DNA from: Phycisphaerales bacterium
Lineage (GTDB): Bacteria; Planctomycetota; Phycisphaerae; Phycisphaerales; UBA1924
DNA: 64,000 bases
Direction of reading: 5' to 3'
Assembly (NCBI GenBank): GCA_040217175.1
Contig: JAVJNT010000002.1
Coordinates: 1,496,001 to 1,560,000 of the forward strand
The notes beneath the pieces were generated by a model, which ran no database searches, was not told the origin of the DNA, and worked only from the letters and a program-made list of their open reading frames with translations. Below, piece after piece: positions 34,338 through 43,081 of the stretch. A program made the translations under genes and the position numbers. Position 1 is the first letter of the stretch, and each line of letters begins with the position of its first letter.

Positions 34338-36800
34338 ATGACCCAGCCCCACGCCACGGAAGGCGCCATGACCGAGCCCAACGCCCAGCCCCACGACCAC
34401 AACCCCTACGACCCGCACACCTACGGGTCAGGGCACGATGCCGATGCCGATCCCAACGCAGACCCGCTGCTGGCAGACCTGACCGAGAACCAGCGGAGGG
34501 CCGTGCTGGCCACCGAGGGGCCCGTGCTCGTGCTGGCGGCGGCGGGCAGCGGCAAGACGCGGGTCATCACGCGGCGCATCGGGCACCTCATCCGGCTGGG
34601 CGTGCCGGCGTGGTCGATCCTGGCGCTGACGTTCACCAACAAGGCCGCCGCCGAGATGCGCGAGCGGGTGGGCGTGCTGCTCGAGGGGGCCGAGCCGGGG
34701 CAGGCGGGGTACGACCCGAGGCGCACGCGCGGGCTGACCATCGGGACCTTCCACAGCCTGTGCGCGCGGCTCCTCCGCCGATACGCCGACGACCCGGCAC
34801 TAGAGTTCCTGAAGCCCGACTTCACGATCTACGACACGTCCGACCAGGTCGCGCTCATGAAGCGGACCATCAAGGACCTCAACCTCAACACGAGCAACTG
34901 GGCTCCGAGGAGCGTCTTGAACGCCATCAGCGGAGCCAAGAACGAGTTGCAGGACGCCGACGCGTACGCCGCCAACGCGATGGACTTCTACAGCAAGCAG
35001 GTGGCGCGCATCTACTCGGCGTACCAGCAGGCGATGCGGGCCGCGGGGGCGGTGGACTTTGATGACCTGCTGTTGCTGACCGCGCGCCTCTTGAGGAAGA
35101 GCGACGCGGCCCGAGCAGAGCTCCGCGAGCGCTGGCAGTACCTGCTGATCGACGAGTACCAGGATACGAATCGCGCCCAGTTCGAGATCGCCGCGTTGCT
35201 GGCCGGCGAAGCGGGCCAGGACGGCCGCGGCGAGGCGGGCCCGAACTTCTGCGTCGTGGGCGACCCCGACCAGTCCATCTACGGCTGGCGCGGGGCCGAC
35301 ATCAGCAACATCCTGGAGTTCGAGCAGCAGTACCCGGCGTGCGAGGTCATCCCGCTGGGCGAGAACTTCCGCAGCACGGCGCCGATCCTGAAGGCCGCCG
35401 ACACGTTGATCACCAAGAACGTCCGCCGCAAGCACAAAGACTTGTTCACGAAGCGCGAGGGCGGCGACGCGGTCGAGGCCGTGCTGTGCCAGGACGAGCG
35501 TCACGAGGCCGAGCTGGTTGCCGACTGGCTCAAGGCTCGCGCCGAGGACGGGCTCGAGTGGCGCGACATGGCGGTCTTCTACCGCACCAACGCGCTCAGC
35601 CGCGTGATGGAAGATGCGCTGCGATCGCACGCCGTGCCCTACCGCATCGCCCGCGGCACCGCCTTTTATGACCGAGAAGAGGTCAAGAACGCCATCGCCT
35701 ACCTGCGGGTGGTTGCCAACCCGGCGGACAACATCTCGCTGCTTCGCATCGTCAACACGCCTACTCGCGGCATCGGCAAGACGAGCCTGAACAAGCTCGA
35801 CGCCGCGGCGAACATGGCCGGCGTTCCGCTGTTCGAGATGCTCCGCGAGCCCGACAAGCACCCCGAGGTCACGGCTCGCTCGGGCAAGAGCTGCCGCGAG
35901 TTCGTGCAGATGATCGAGGGCTGGACCGGGCACGGCAGCTTCATGGGTGCCGAAGTCAGCGCGACGCTGGCCGACCTCGTGGCGCGCGTCATCGACGACA
36001 GCGGCCTGCGCACCATGTACGAGGCACGCGCCAAGTCGGGCGGCGAGGAAGACGAGAGCCGGCTGGACAACCTCGACCAGCTGATCACGGGAGCAGCGGA
36101 GTTCGAGCGTGAGTACGACCCGGCGGGCGATCCGTTCGCCTTCACCGACGCCGAGCAAGCCAGCCAGGGCAACGACGCGGAAGTGCCGCCGCTGCTGGCG
36201 ATGCTCCGCGCCTGGCTCGAGACCGTCGCGCTGGTGAGCGACCAGGACGCCGTCGACGCGGCGGGTGGGGCCGTGACGCTCATGACGCTGCACGCCAGCA
36301 AGGGCCTGGAGTTCCCCGCCGTCGCGATGATCGGCCTCGAAGAAGGCACGCTGCCGCACAGCCGGGCCCGCGAGAGCGAGGCCGAGCTCGAAGAGGAGCG
36401 CCGCCTCGCGTTCGTCGGCATCACGCGAGCCATGAAGCGGTTGCTGATCACGAGCGCCCGCGTGCGCGCCGTCCGCGGCGTACCCGAGCGCACGATCCCC
36501 AGCCGATTCCTGAGCGAGATCGGCCAGGAGGGCGACGGCCACGTCCAGTTCAGCGATCGCGCCGACGACTTCAGCGACTACGGCGGTGGAGGCGGCGCCG
36601 ACTTCGACCCCTGGGGCGAAGACGACGAGCCCAAGACCGCCGCCCTCAAGGTCGGCTCACGCGTTCGCCACCCCCAGTTCGGCGTGGGCAAGGTCCTGAG
36701 CTGCGGCACGGGCCCCGGCGCGCGGGCGCGCGTGGAGTTCACGGGCATCGGGGTGAAGACGCTGATCCTGGAGTATGCGAGGTTGACGCGGGTGGATTAA
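34338..36800 (+). CDS. pcrA: UvrD/PcrA-type ATP-dependent DNA helicase
   Basis: The 820-residue superfamily 1A helicase unwinds DNA 3'-5' in repair and replication restart. Motifs are in order: Q motif LTENQRRAVLATEG, Walker A AAAGSGKTRVITRR, motif Ia ALTFTNKAAAEMRERV, Walker B DEYQDTNRAQFE, motif III VGDPDQSIYGWRGAD, motif IV LGENFRSTAPIL, motif V VTLMTLHASKGLEFP and motif VI RRLAFVGITRA. A C-terminal Tudor-like segment (VRHPQFGVGKVL) is typical of PcrA/UvrD. The first ~45 residues are a His/Asp/Pro-rich tail. Its stop shares bases with the stop of the convergent gene. Confidence 0.95.
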   Translation: MTQPHATEGAMTEPNAQPHDHNPYDPHTYGSGHDADADPNADPLLADLTENQRRAVLATEGPVLVLAAAGSGKTRVITRRIGHLIRLGVPAWSILALTFTNKAAAEMRERVGVLLEGAEPGQAGYDPRRTRGLTIGTFHSLCARLLRRYADDPALEFLKPDFTIYDTSDQVALMKRTIKDLNLNTSNWAPRSVLNAISGAKNELQDADAYAANAMDFYSKQVARIYSAYQQAMRAAGAVDFDDLLLLTARLLRKSDAARAELRERWQYLLIDEYQDTNRAQFEIAALLAGEAGQDGRGEAGPNFCVVGDPDQSIYGWRGADISNILEFEQQYPACEVIPLGENFRSTAPILKAADTLITKNVRRKHKDLFTKREGGDAVEAVLCQDERHEAELVADWLKARAEDGLEWRDMAVFYRTNALSRVMEDALRSHAVPYRIARGTAFYDREEVKNAIAYLRVVANPADNISLLRIVNTPTRGIGKTSLNKLDAAANMAGVPLFEMLREPDKHPEVTARSGKSCREFVQMIEGWTGHGSFMGAEVSATLADLVARVIDDSGLRTMYEARAKSGGEEDESRLDNLDQLITGAAEFEREYDPAGDPFAFTDAEQASQGNDAEVPPLLAMLRAWLETVALVSDQDAVDAAGGAVTLMTLHASKGLEFPAVAMIGLEEGTLPHSRARESEAELEEERRLAFVGITRAMKRLLITSARVRAVRGVPERTIPSRFLSEIGQEGDGHVQFSDRADDFSDYGGGGGADFDPWGEDDEPKTAALKVGSRVRHPQFGVGKVLSCGTGPGARARVEFTGIGVKTLILEYARLTRVD

Positions 36801-37819
36801 GCCATCGCCCGCAACGTACTCGGGCTCTCCGCCTGCCCGGTCCGCGCACTCAGCAACACCGCCGCCGCCATCGGCCCCAGGTGCTGGGCGTCCAGCGGGG
36901 GCGTGGCGCGGCCGTCGAGGAGGGGCGAGACGAACGCGACCAGCGCATCGAGCGCGGTGCGGTGCTGGGCTTCAGCCTTCGATCGTGCCCTGCGTTCGGT
37001 GCTGTCGATGGTCTTGCCCGTCGGGTCGATCCAGCGGTGGCCGTCGTCGCCAAGTTCCAGTCTCCCCGCCTCGCCCAGCAGCGTGGCCCGGCGTTGCCAG
37101 CCGCCGGCCCGGTCGCTCAGCATGATGCACGCCGCGGCACCGCCCTCGAAGCGGGCGTGGGCGGTCAGGTCGCCCGTGAGCGCGCCGAGCGACAGGCTCG
37201 CGCTCGGCTTCATTGGCCCGTTCAGCGCCGCCTCCACGCGCTCGGCCTCGCCCAGCACGCCCACGAGCAGGTCGAGCGCGTCGACCAGCAGCGCGCCCGT
37301 CGCGCCCTCTCCGGCCATGGTCGGGTCGCGGAAGCCCGCGAACATCGCGCTGCGGATCTCGCCGAAGGCGACCAGCGTTTCCTCCGCTTCCTGCGCGGCA
37401 AGGCCGTGGCGGAGCAATGGCCCGAAGCGGACGGCCTCGGTGGGCACGCGGCCCTGGATCGGCCGGTGCCAGGCCTCGGCCGCGTCGCTGGGCGGCATGG
37501 GCAGCGGCGAGAGCGTCGCGATGCGCTTGCCCTCGGCAGCGGCCCTTGCGATGGCCTGCGGCAGCGCATCGCCGTAGCCATCGCACGCGGTCGCCAGCAG
37601 CACGACGCGGGCGTCGGTGTTCAAGAGGTCGAGCAGGTCACCGGCGAACGTGGCCCCGAGCTCGTCGGCCAGCGTCGTGCCGTGAGCGCGGACGGGCGAG
37701 GCCGCGGCCGTCACGCTCGCGTCGAGCTCATTGGCGAGCGCGGCCAGCAGCGGCGCCTGCTCGGGCGTGGCCCAGATGGCCATCGAGTTGGCTCGGGAAT
37801 CGGCTGATGTTTCTTCCAC
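36797..37819 (-). CDS. Gfo/Idh/MocA-like oxidoreductase-related protein
   Basis: The 340-residue protein follows the Gfo/Idh/MocA plan, with an N-terminal Rossmann-like half and a C-terminal half. The latter has ATGALLVDALDLLVGVLGE and a beta-sheet segment with HARFEGGAAACIMLSDRAGGW. However, no GxGxxG dinucleotide motif is visible in the first 60 residues, so cofactor binding is doubtful. The GTG at 37819 has GGAGG seven bases upstream and is preferred to an ATG at 37783. The TAA stop overlaps the helicase stop tail to tail within TTAA. Function is uncertain. Confidence 0.65.
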   Translation of the reverse strand: MEETSADSRANSMAIWATPEQAPLLAALANELDASVTAAASPVRAHGTTLADELGATFAGDLLDLLNTDARVVLLATACDGYGDALPQAIARAAAEGKRIATLSPLPMPPSDAAEAWHRPIQGRVPTEAVRFGPLLRHGLAAQEAEETLVAFGEIRSAMFAGFRDPTMAGEGATGALLVDALDLLVGVLGEAERVEAALNGPMKPSASLSLGALTGDLTAHARFEGGAAACIMLSDRAGGWQRRATLLGEAGRLELGDDGHRWIDPTGKTIDSTERRARSKAEAQHRTALDALVAFVSPLLDGRATPPLDAQHLGPMAAAVLLSARTGQAESPSTLRAMA

Positions 37820-37862
37820 GCGAAGCCTCCGCGAGCCGCCGGCGTACCATGCAGTGTACGAG

Positions 37863-38305
37863 TGGTGCGGCCGGACGGTCGCGGGCGGGGGGAGCGATCC
37901 CGTCGTTCGAGGAAAGTCCGAGCACGACAGGGCAACGGTGGTGGGTAACGCCCACCCGTCGGATCTCGATCAGGTCGCGAGCCGGCGAGGGACAGTGCCA
38001 CAGAAAACACACCGCCGATGGCGCCGCTTGCGGCGCACAGGTAAGGTTGAAATGGTGCGGTAAGAGCGCACCGCCCGATTGGTGACAATCGGGGCACGGC
38101 AAACCCCACCGCGTGCAAGGTCACGCAGCCGTCGCGATGATCTCGGTCATCGACGCCCGGCCCGGGCGGCAGGCGGCGGGTAGACCGCTGGAGCTCCGGC
38201 TCCGATCACGCCGGCAACGGCGTGGCCAGAGAAATGGCCGTCGCCCACCCCGGAGGGCCGTTCGCACCGGGAATGGGTACAGAACTCGGCTTATAGGCCG
38301 CACGC
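37863..38305 (+). ncRNA. rnpB: RNase P RNA (bacterial class A)
   Basis: All conserved blocks of the ribozyme are present in order: GAGGAAAGTCCGAGC, then CACAGAAAACACACCGC, then AAGGTTGAAATGGTGCGG with TAAGAGCGCACC, then AGAGAAATGGCCG, and finally ACAGAACTCGGCTTATAGG. The P1 helix is formed by GTGCGGCC (37865-37872) and GGCCGCAC (38296-38303). It processes the 5' ends of precursor tRNAs. A TACCAT box at 37845-37850 may be its -10. The exact ends are estimated from P1. Confidence 0.97.
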
Positions 38306-38313
38306 GACCACAT

Positions 38314-38343
38314 GATGGCCCCGGGGGAGACCCTGGGGCCATC
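38314..38343 (+). terminator. Terminator hairpin of rnpB
   Basis: GATGGCCCC and GGGGCCATC form a nine-base stem that can extend inward by G-U and three G-C pairs to a small loop. It begins about ten bases after the RNase P RNA 3' end and is followed by GCCTTTC. Confidence 0.7.
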
Positions 38344-38366
38344 GCCTTTCGCAACGGTGCTGCCGT

Positions 38367-38372
38367 TACCAT
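38367..38372 (+). promoter_or_regulatory. TACCAT -10 box five bases before the KMO ATG
   Basis: TACCAT is followed by TCATC and the ATG at 38378, with no ribosome binding site. The same hexamer with the same spacing precedes serA. It lies just beyond the rnpB terminator, which supports independent transcription. Confidence 0.5.
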
Positions 38373-38377
38373 TCATC

Positions 38378-39832
38378 ATGGTCGATTCCGACAAGCCCGT
38401 CCTCCTCATCGGCGCCGGTCTCGCCGGCTCGCTCCTCGCCGTCCTGCTTGCCAGGCAGGGCTTCCGCGTCGTCGTCGCCGAAGGGCGGGGCGATCCGAGG
38501 GCCAAGGGCTACGTCGGCGGGCGGTCGATCAACCTCGCGCTGTCCATTCGCGGCATCACGGCGCTCAAGGCCGCGGGCATCGCCGACCAGGTCCTTGCCG
38601 ACGCGCTGCCGATGCCCGGCCGCATCATGCACCCCGAGAGCCTGACCGACGCGACGGGCGAGGGCACCGTCTACCAGCCCTACAGCCAGGACCCGGCCGA
38701 CGCGATCCTGAGCGTCTCGCGCGGCGGTCTGAACGTTGCGCTCTTGGACGCGGCAGGGCAGACGCCCGGCGTCGAGCTGCGATTTGAGCACCGCTGCACG
38801 AACGTCGATCTCGACGAAGCCAGCGCGACCTTCGACACCCCCGATGGCGAGGTCACGTTGCAGGGCCGCGTGCTCATTGGCGCCGACGGCGCGTTCAGCG
38901 CGGTGCGGCAGGCCATGCAGGTCACCGACCGCTTCGACTACTCCCAGAGCTACCTCGAAGCGGGCTACAAGGAACTGCACATACCGGCGCCCCAGGACCT
39001 GCCCGACCTGCCCGACGGCGTCGCGGACGAGTTTGGCGGCTTCGCGATGGAGCCCAAGGGCCTGCACATCTGGGCCGGCCGCGGCGGCGGGGCCTCGATG
39101 ATGATCGCGCTGCCCAACCCCGACAAGTCTTTTACGTGCACGCTGTTCTGGCCCTACGCCGGCACCCACGGCTTCGACGCGGTCGAAGCGCTCAGCGACA
39201 ACGCCCTGCGGCTGTTCTTTGACGAGCACTACCCCGACACGCGCTGGCTCATGCCGACGCTCGTCAAAGACTTCCGTGCGAACCCGACCAGCAGCCTCGT
39301 CACCGTGCGCTGCCGGCCCTGGCGTCGCGGCAAGAGCCTCATCCTGGGCGACGCGGCCCACGCCATCGTGCCGTTCTTCGGCCAGGGCATGAACGCGGCC
39401 TTCGAGGACTGCCGCGTGTTCGCGGAAATGATCGAGAGCGCGGGCGGCGACATCGAGGGCGTCATGGACCCCTTCTGGAAGGCCCGCGTCGACAACGCCA
39501 ACGCCATCGCCGACATGGCCATCGCCAACTTCGTCGAGATGCGCGAGAAGGTCGCCGACGAGAAGTTCCTGTACCACAAGAAGGTCGAGCAGGCCGTCCA
39601 CGCCGAGCTGGGCGACGAGATGCCCGAGCGTGCCACGCCGCTGTACAACCTGGTGAGTTTCACCAACGTGCCCTACGCCGAGGCCCTCCGCCGCGGCCGT
39701 CAGCTCGACGACACGATCGCCCGCATCGCCTCGCTCGTGCCCAGCAAGCGGGCCAGCGAGCTCGACGCCGCGGCATGGCGCGAGCTGGTGGCCGACCACG
39801 CGCGTCGGGTCCTCGGCGGGCAGCCGGCCTGA
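38378..39832 (+). CDS. kmo: Kynurenine 3-monooxygenase
   Basis: KMO hydroxylates kynurenine with NADPH and oxygen in tryptophan breakdown or NAD synthesis. The 484-residue flavoprotein has the FAD motif LLIGAGLAGSLLAVLLARQG, the KMO-specific GGRSINLALSIRG, the DG motif LIGADGAFSAVRQAM, and the ribityl-binding LGDAAHAIVPFFGQGMNAAF. The length is normal. It starts behind a TACCAT box without a leader and is followed after three bases by a NYN/PIN-like gene. Other kynurenine-pathway genes are not in the window. Confidence 0.93.
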   Translation: MVDSDKPVLLIGAGLAGSLLAVLLARQGFRVVVAEGRGDPRAKGYVGGRSINLALSIRGITALKAAGIADQVLADALPMPGRIMHPESLTDATGEGTVYQPYSQDPADAILSVSRGGLNVALLDAAGQTPGVELRFEHRCTNVDLDEASATFDTPDGEVTLQGRVLIGADGAFSAVRQAMQVTDRFDYSQSYLEAGYKELHIPAPQDLPDLPDGVADEFGGFAMEPKGLHIWAGRGGGASMMIALPNPDKSFTCTLFWPYAGTHGFDAVEALSDNALRLFFDEHYPDTRWLMPTLVKDFRANPTSSLVTVRCRPWRRGKSLILGDAAHAIVPFFGQGMNAAFEDCRVFAEMIESAGGDIEGVMDPFWKARVDNANAIADMAIANFVEMREKVADEKFLYHKKVEQAVHAELGDEMPERATPLYNLVSFTNVPYAEALRRGRQLDDTIARIASLVPSKRASELDAAAWRELVADHARRVLGGQPA

Positions 39833-39835
39833 ACA

Positions 39836-40744
39836 ATGCTGCTCGTCGATACGTCAAACGTCCTCTACGTGACCGGCGTGCTGCCGCAGCACATGATGGG
39901 TGACGGGGCCGGGCTCGACCTGCCGGGCCTCGCGCGGCTGATCTCGACGAGCCGGTACGGCCGGCGGCGGGCCGTGCTGGTGAGCGACGGGGTGGGACCG
40001 AGCCGCGCGAACGACGCCGCACTCGCTTCCGAGACGGGCGCGCCCGAAGCGACGAACACCGCACCCTCGGGCAAGGAAGTCGCGGGGCTCGACGTCGTCT
40101 ACGCCGGGGCGAACCAGGAGGCCGACGACGTCATCGAGCTGCTGCTCGCGCGCGACACGGCCCCGAGGCGACTGCTGGTCGTCTCGACGGATCGCCGGCT
40201 CATCAGGGCCGCCCGGCGACGACGCGCACAGAGCATCACGAGCGAGGCATTCCTTCGGCACCTGGCCAGCGACGCAAGCAAGCCCAGGGCCAAGCCGCTG
40301 CCCGGGTACGCCACGCAGGTGCCGCTGAACGAATACGCGGTCGGCTACTGGATGTCGCTCTTCGGCTACGGCTCGATGGCCGAAGAGGCCCCGCCGGGCG
40401 AGCGGCCCGTCTCGGACGTCTCCCGCGCCGCCCAGCGCGGCCTCGACGAGGAACGCCAGCGTGAGCAGGCCCGGAAGCGTGCCAGCAGCCCGCACGCCCA
40501 CGAGCGGCTGAAGATCCCCAAGGATCTGCTGGGTGCCAACGGCAAGCCGAGCGCATCGAAGGACAGACCGCCACCTCCACCGAAGCCTCGCGTAGAGCCG
40601 CCCCCGCCGCCGCCGCCGGCCGACGACGAGTTGCCCGCCGACGTGAAGGACCTCCTCAAAGATTCCGGCCTGTCCATCGACCCGGCCGATCTGGACATGG
40701 ACCGATGGCTCCCACAGCAAGACACGCCGCCTCCCTCCTCCTAG
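39836..40744 (+). CDS. NYN/PIN-like nuclease domain protein with proline-rich linker
   Basis: The 302-residue protein begins MLLVDTSNVLYVTG, the first Asp strand of YacP/NYN-type RNases. It continues with NQEADDVIELLLARD (two acidic residues) and VVSTDRRLIRAARRRRA, where the remaining conserved Asp and a basic patch lie. Residues ~200-260 are charged and then Pro-rich (PPPPPKPRVEPPPPPPP), and a short acidic helix ends the protein. It probably cleaves structured RNA. It lies three bases after kmo and overlaps the next lipoprotein gene by 40 bp. Confidence 0.72.
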   Translation: MLLVDTSNVLYVTGVLPQHMMGDGAGLDLPGLARLISTSRYGRRRAVLVSDGVGPSRANDAALASETGAPEATNTAPSGKEVAGLDVVYAGANQEADDVIELLLARDTAPRRLLVVSTDRRLIRAARRRRAQSITSEAFLRHLASDASKPRAKPLPGYATQVPLNEYAVGYWMSLFGYGSMAEEAPPGERPVSDVSRAAQRGLDEERQREQARKRASSPHAHERLKIPKDLLGANGKPSASKDRPPPPPKPRVEPPPPPPPADDELPADVKDLLKDSGLSIDPADLDMDRWLPQQDTPPPSS

Positions 40745-41121
40745 CCGTGCTCGCGCTCGCGGCCGGCTGCCAATCGTCCGAGCGGTACCAAGGCGAGAGC
40801 CGCACCGTCGCGACGTGGCAGGGCCGCACCCTATCGGCCGAGGTGCCCGACGCGGTCGGCGTGCCCGGGGCCCACTACGCCGCCGTCGAGGCCCTGCAGG
40901 CCCGCGGCTACGCCGTGGTGGCCGACGAGACGACCGCCGACCGCGGATACCTGGCCGCCCGCGGGCCCGATGACACGGTCATGGGCGGGTACCGACGCGT
41001 CGTCGTTCGCACCACCCTGACGCCGGCGGCGGTGGGGGTCAAGATCACCCTCGAGCCCGCCGGCGACGAGGTCGCGGCCCGGGCCATCTTCGATGACGTG
41101 CTCCGGCGTCTGGGGCTCTGA
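40705..41121 (+). CDS. Small predicted lipoprotein
   Basis: The 138-residue protein has a lipoprotein signal with lipobox ALAAGC. The mature part (~115 residues) alternates helix and strand (HYAAVEALQARGYAVVADE, YRRVVVRTTLTPAAVGVKI), like small periplasmic domains of the DUF3568 kind, but I cannot assign a family. Its start lies inside the end of the nuclease gene. A hairpin follows the stop. Confidence 0.7.
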   Translation: MAPTARHAASLLLAVLALAAGCQSSERYQGESRTVATWQGRTLSAEVPDAVGVPGAHYAAVEALQARGYAVVADETTADRGYLAARGPDDTVMGGYRRVVVRTTLTPAAVGVKITLEPAGDEVAARAIFDDVLRRLGL

Positions 41122-41130
41122 GCGCGGCTT

Positions 41131-41154
41131 CGATGCAAGTTCCTTGTTTGCATC
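41131..41154 (+). terminator. Inverted repeat after the lipoprotein gene
   Basis: CGATGCAA and TTGCATCG are perfect eight-base arms around an eight- to nine-base spacer. They lie ten bases after a stop codon and 88 before tatA. It could be a terminator or an operator for tatA. Confidence 0.4.
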
Positions 41155-41241
41155 GCGTTATGCAGTCGTACGCAGGGTCGTCAGGGGCGCTGCCGGTTGA
41201 CTTGCAGCCCCCGAACGGCTTGGATTGCCAAGAGGACCGCT

Positions 41242-41622
41242 ATGCCCAGTGACGCCATCTTGAACCTCCCCCTCGCCCTGATCGGTCCGCTGGGCTGGCC
41301 CGAGATCGGGGCCATCTTGGTCATCGCGGTGCTGCTCTTCGGCCGCCGGCTGCCCGACGTGGGCCGCAACGTGGGCAAGGCGATCATCGAGTTCAAGCGG
41401 GGCGTCAAGGGCATCACCGACGACATCGAGGAAGAGTCTCGCAAGCCCGACTCGCGCGACCAGGGCCGCCCAGCCCCAGAGCTCGAGGCCCCCAAGGGCA
41501 CGGCCTACCGCGACGATGCCTTCCACGAGCCGCCCGCGGGCGACGTCGGACGGCCCGACCCCGTGCCCCAGCAGCAGACGCCGCCGCACACGCCCGGCGA
41601 CGGCCAGCCACGCACGAGCTGA
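41242..41622 (+). CDS. tatA: Twin-arginine translocase subunit TatA/TatB-like
   Basis: The 126-residue protein has the TatA layout: a short N-terminus, one transmembrane helix starting at the conserved WPEIGAILVIAVLLFG, then an amphipathic helix with RRLPDVGRNVGKAIIEFKRG. The C-terminal ~70 residues are hydrophilic and Pro-rich. The FG...LP.G.....I..F pattern fits TatA rather than TatB. The ATG at 41242 has GAGG upstream and gives the proper N-terminus. No tatC is next to it. Confidence 0.9.
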   Translation: MPSDAILNLPLALIGPLGWPEIGAILVIAVLLFGRRLPDVGRNVGKAIIEFKRGVKGITDDIEEESRKPDSRDQGRPAPELEAPKGTAYRDDAFHEPPAGDVGRPDPVPQQQTPPHTPGDGQPRTS

Positions 41623-41703
41623 GGCCATCATCGCTCGGCACGGTCGAGCGAGCCCCGCTATCATCCCGACCCGCCGCGTCCGTAGAGGGCGTGGCCGCAC
41701 TTC

Positions 41704-41778
41704 GGCGAGGTAGCTCAGCTGGTCTAGAGCGCTGGATTCATAACCCGGAGGTCGAGGGTTCGAGTCCCTCCCTCGCCA
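41704..41778 (+). tRNA. tRNA with anticodon CAU (Met, or Ile2 if lysidine-modified)
   Basis: The cloverleaf is clear: acceptor arms GGCGAGG/CCTCGCC, D-arm GCTC/GAGC, anticodon loop TTCATAA, variable AGGTC, T-arm GAGGG-TTCGAGT-CCCTC and discriminator A. The anticodon stem CTGGA/CCCGG has an A-C mismatch at 31-39 next to the loop and a T-G pair. CCA is not encoded. The acceptor stem begins with a G-C pair, so it is not the usual bacterial initiator. Elongator Met and Ile2 cannot be separated by sequence alone. Confidence 0.92.
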
Positions 41779-41788
41779 CTTTCCCACC

Positions 41789-43063
41789 TCACCACAGCAC
41801 GCGCACCCGGATCGTCTCGGGGATGGCCTCGAGCTCGGCGACCACCGGCCGCGAGTCGCCCGGGTCGACGTCGACGACCACGTAGCCCAGGTCTTGGTTC
41901 GTGCCGAGCACCTCGCCGCTGACGTTCGCGCCGTGGGCGCTGAGCGCCTGGTGCAGCTTGCCGAGCACGCCCGGCACGTTCTTGTGGAAGTGCAGGATGC
42001 GGTGTGGCCGGGCACGGTCATTCACCGCTTGTGCGGGCAGTTCGACGTTCGGCACGTTGACGGCACCCGTTGTCGAGCCGACGTTGATGAACCTCGTGAG
42101 CTTCGTGGCGACGTCCTGGGCGATGGCCTCCTGGGCCTCGCCCGTCGAGCCGCCGACGTGCGGCGTCAGGATCACGTTGTCGAGCCCTTGCAGCGGGCTC
42201 GCGAACGGCTCGTCGTTGCTCGACGGCTCCTGGGGGAACACGTCGACCGCGGCTCCGGCGAGATGCCCGCCGTGCAACGCCTCGCTCAGCGCGTCGATGT
42301 CGACGACGCTGCCGCGCGAGTTGTTGAGCAGCATCGCGCCACCGTGCATCAGGCCGAGCTCTCGTCCGCCGATCAGGTTGGCGGTCCCGTCGGTCGCCGG
42401 CACGTGCAGGGTCACGACGTCGCTCTCGCGGAGCAGGTCGTCGAGCGAGGCCGCCGGTCGCGCGTTGCCCAAGGCCAGCGTGGGCCGCACGTCGTGGAAG
42501 ATCACGCGCATGCCCATCGCCTCGGCCAGCACGCTCACCTGCGAGCCGATGCGGCCGTAGCCCACGATGCCCAGCGTGCGGCCGCGGACCTCGTGGCTGC
42601 CCGCGCTGGTCTTGCGCCATCGGCCGGCGTGCATCTGCGTCGAGCGATCCAGCAAGCGCCGGTGCAACGCGATCACCTCCGCGATCACCAGTTCTGCCAC
42701 GCTGCGGGTATTGCTAAAGGGGCTGTTGAAGACCGGAACGCCCCTCGCCGCCGCGGCCCCCAGGTCGACCTGGTTCGTCCCGATGCAGAAGCAGCCGATA
42801 GCCAGCAGCGAGCCCGCCTGATCAAGCGCCCCGGCGTCGATCTGCGACTTGCTGCGGATGCCGATGGCGTGGGCGCCGCGGATCGCTTCGGCCATGAGCG
42901 CCCCGGTGCAGGCATCGCGCAGGCACTCGACGGCGAAGCCCTCGGCCTGCAGTTGCTCGCGGGCGCTGTCGTGCACGCCCTCGAGCAGCACGATGCGGAT
43001 CTTGTCCTTCGGATAGCTCGTGGGCCGCTCGGTCGTCGCCGTGGTTGCCTTGGTCTCGCTCAC
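41789..43063 (-). CDS. serA: D-3-phosphoglycerate dehydrogenase
   Basis: SerA makes phosphohydroxypyruvate, the first step of serine synthesis. The 424-residue protein matches the E. coli-type short enzyme: substrate loop PFSNTRSVAELVIAEV, NAD site GIVGYGRIGSQVSVLAEAMG, LLNNSRGSVVDIDAL and catalytic His in ILTPHVGGSTGEA. A C-terminal ACT domain (residues ~345-424, NVPGVLGKLHQAL) probably binds serine for feedback inhibition. The start is GTG at 43063 behind a TACCAT box and no ribosome binding site. The gene faces the tRNA. Confidence 0.95.
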   Translation of the reverse strand: MSETKATTATTERPTSYPKDKIRIVLLEGVHDSAREQLQAEGFAVECLRDACTGALMAEAIRGAHAIGIRSKSQIDAGALDQAGSLLAIGCFCIGTNQVDLGAAAARGVPVFNSPFSNTRSVAELVIAEVIALHRRLLDRSTQMHAGRWRKTSAGSHEVRGRTLGIVGYGRIGSQVSVLAEAMGMRVIFHDVRPTLALGNARPAASLDDLLRESDVVTLHVPATDGTANLIGGRELGLMHGGAMLLNNSRGSVVDIDALSEALHGGHLAGAAVDVFPQEPSSNDEPFASPLQGLDNVILTPHVGGSTGEAQEAIAQDVATKLTRFINVGSTTGAVNVPNVELPAQAVNDRARPHRILHFHKNVPGVLGKLHQALSAHGANVSGEVLGTNQDLGYVVVDVDPGDSRPVVAELEAIPETIRVRVLW

Positions 43064-43068
43064 CGATG

Positions 43069-43074
43069 ATGGTA
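43069..43074 (-). promoter_or_regulatory. TACCAT -10 box five bases before the serA GTG
   Basis: Read on the minus strand, TACCAT is followed by CATCG and the GTG start, with no Shine-Dalgarno. The hexamer and its spacing to the start codon are the same as before kmo. A leaderless GTG-initiated transcript is predicted. Confidence 0.45.
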
Positions 43075-43081
43075 TCGGCCG

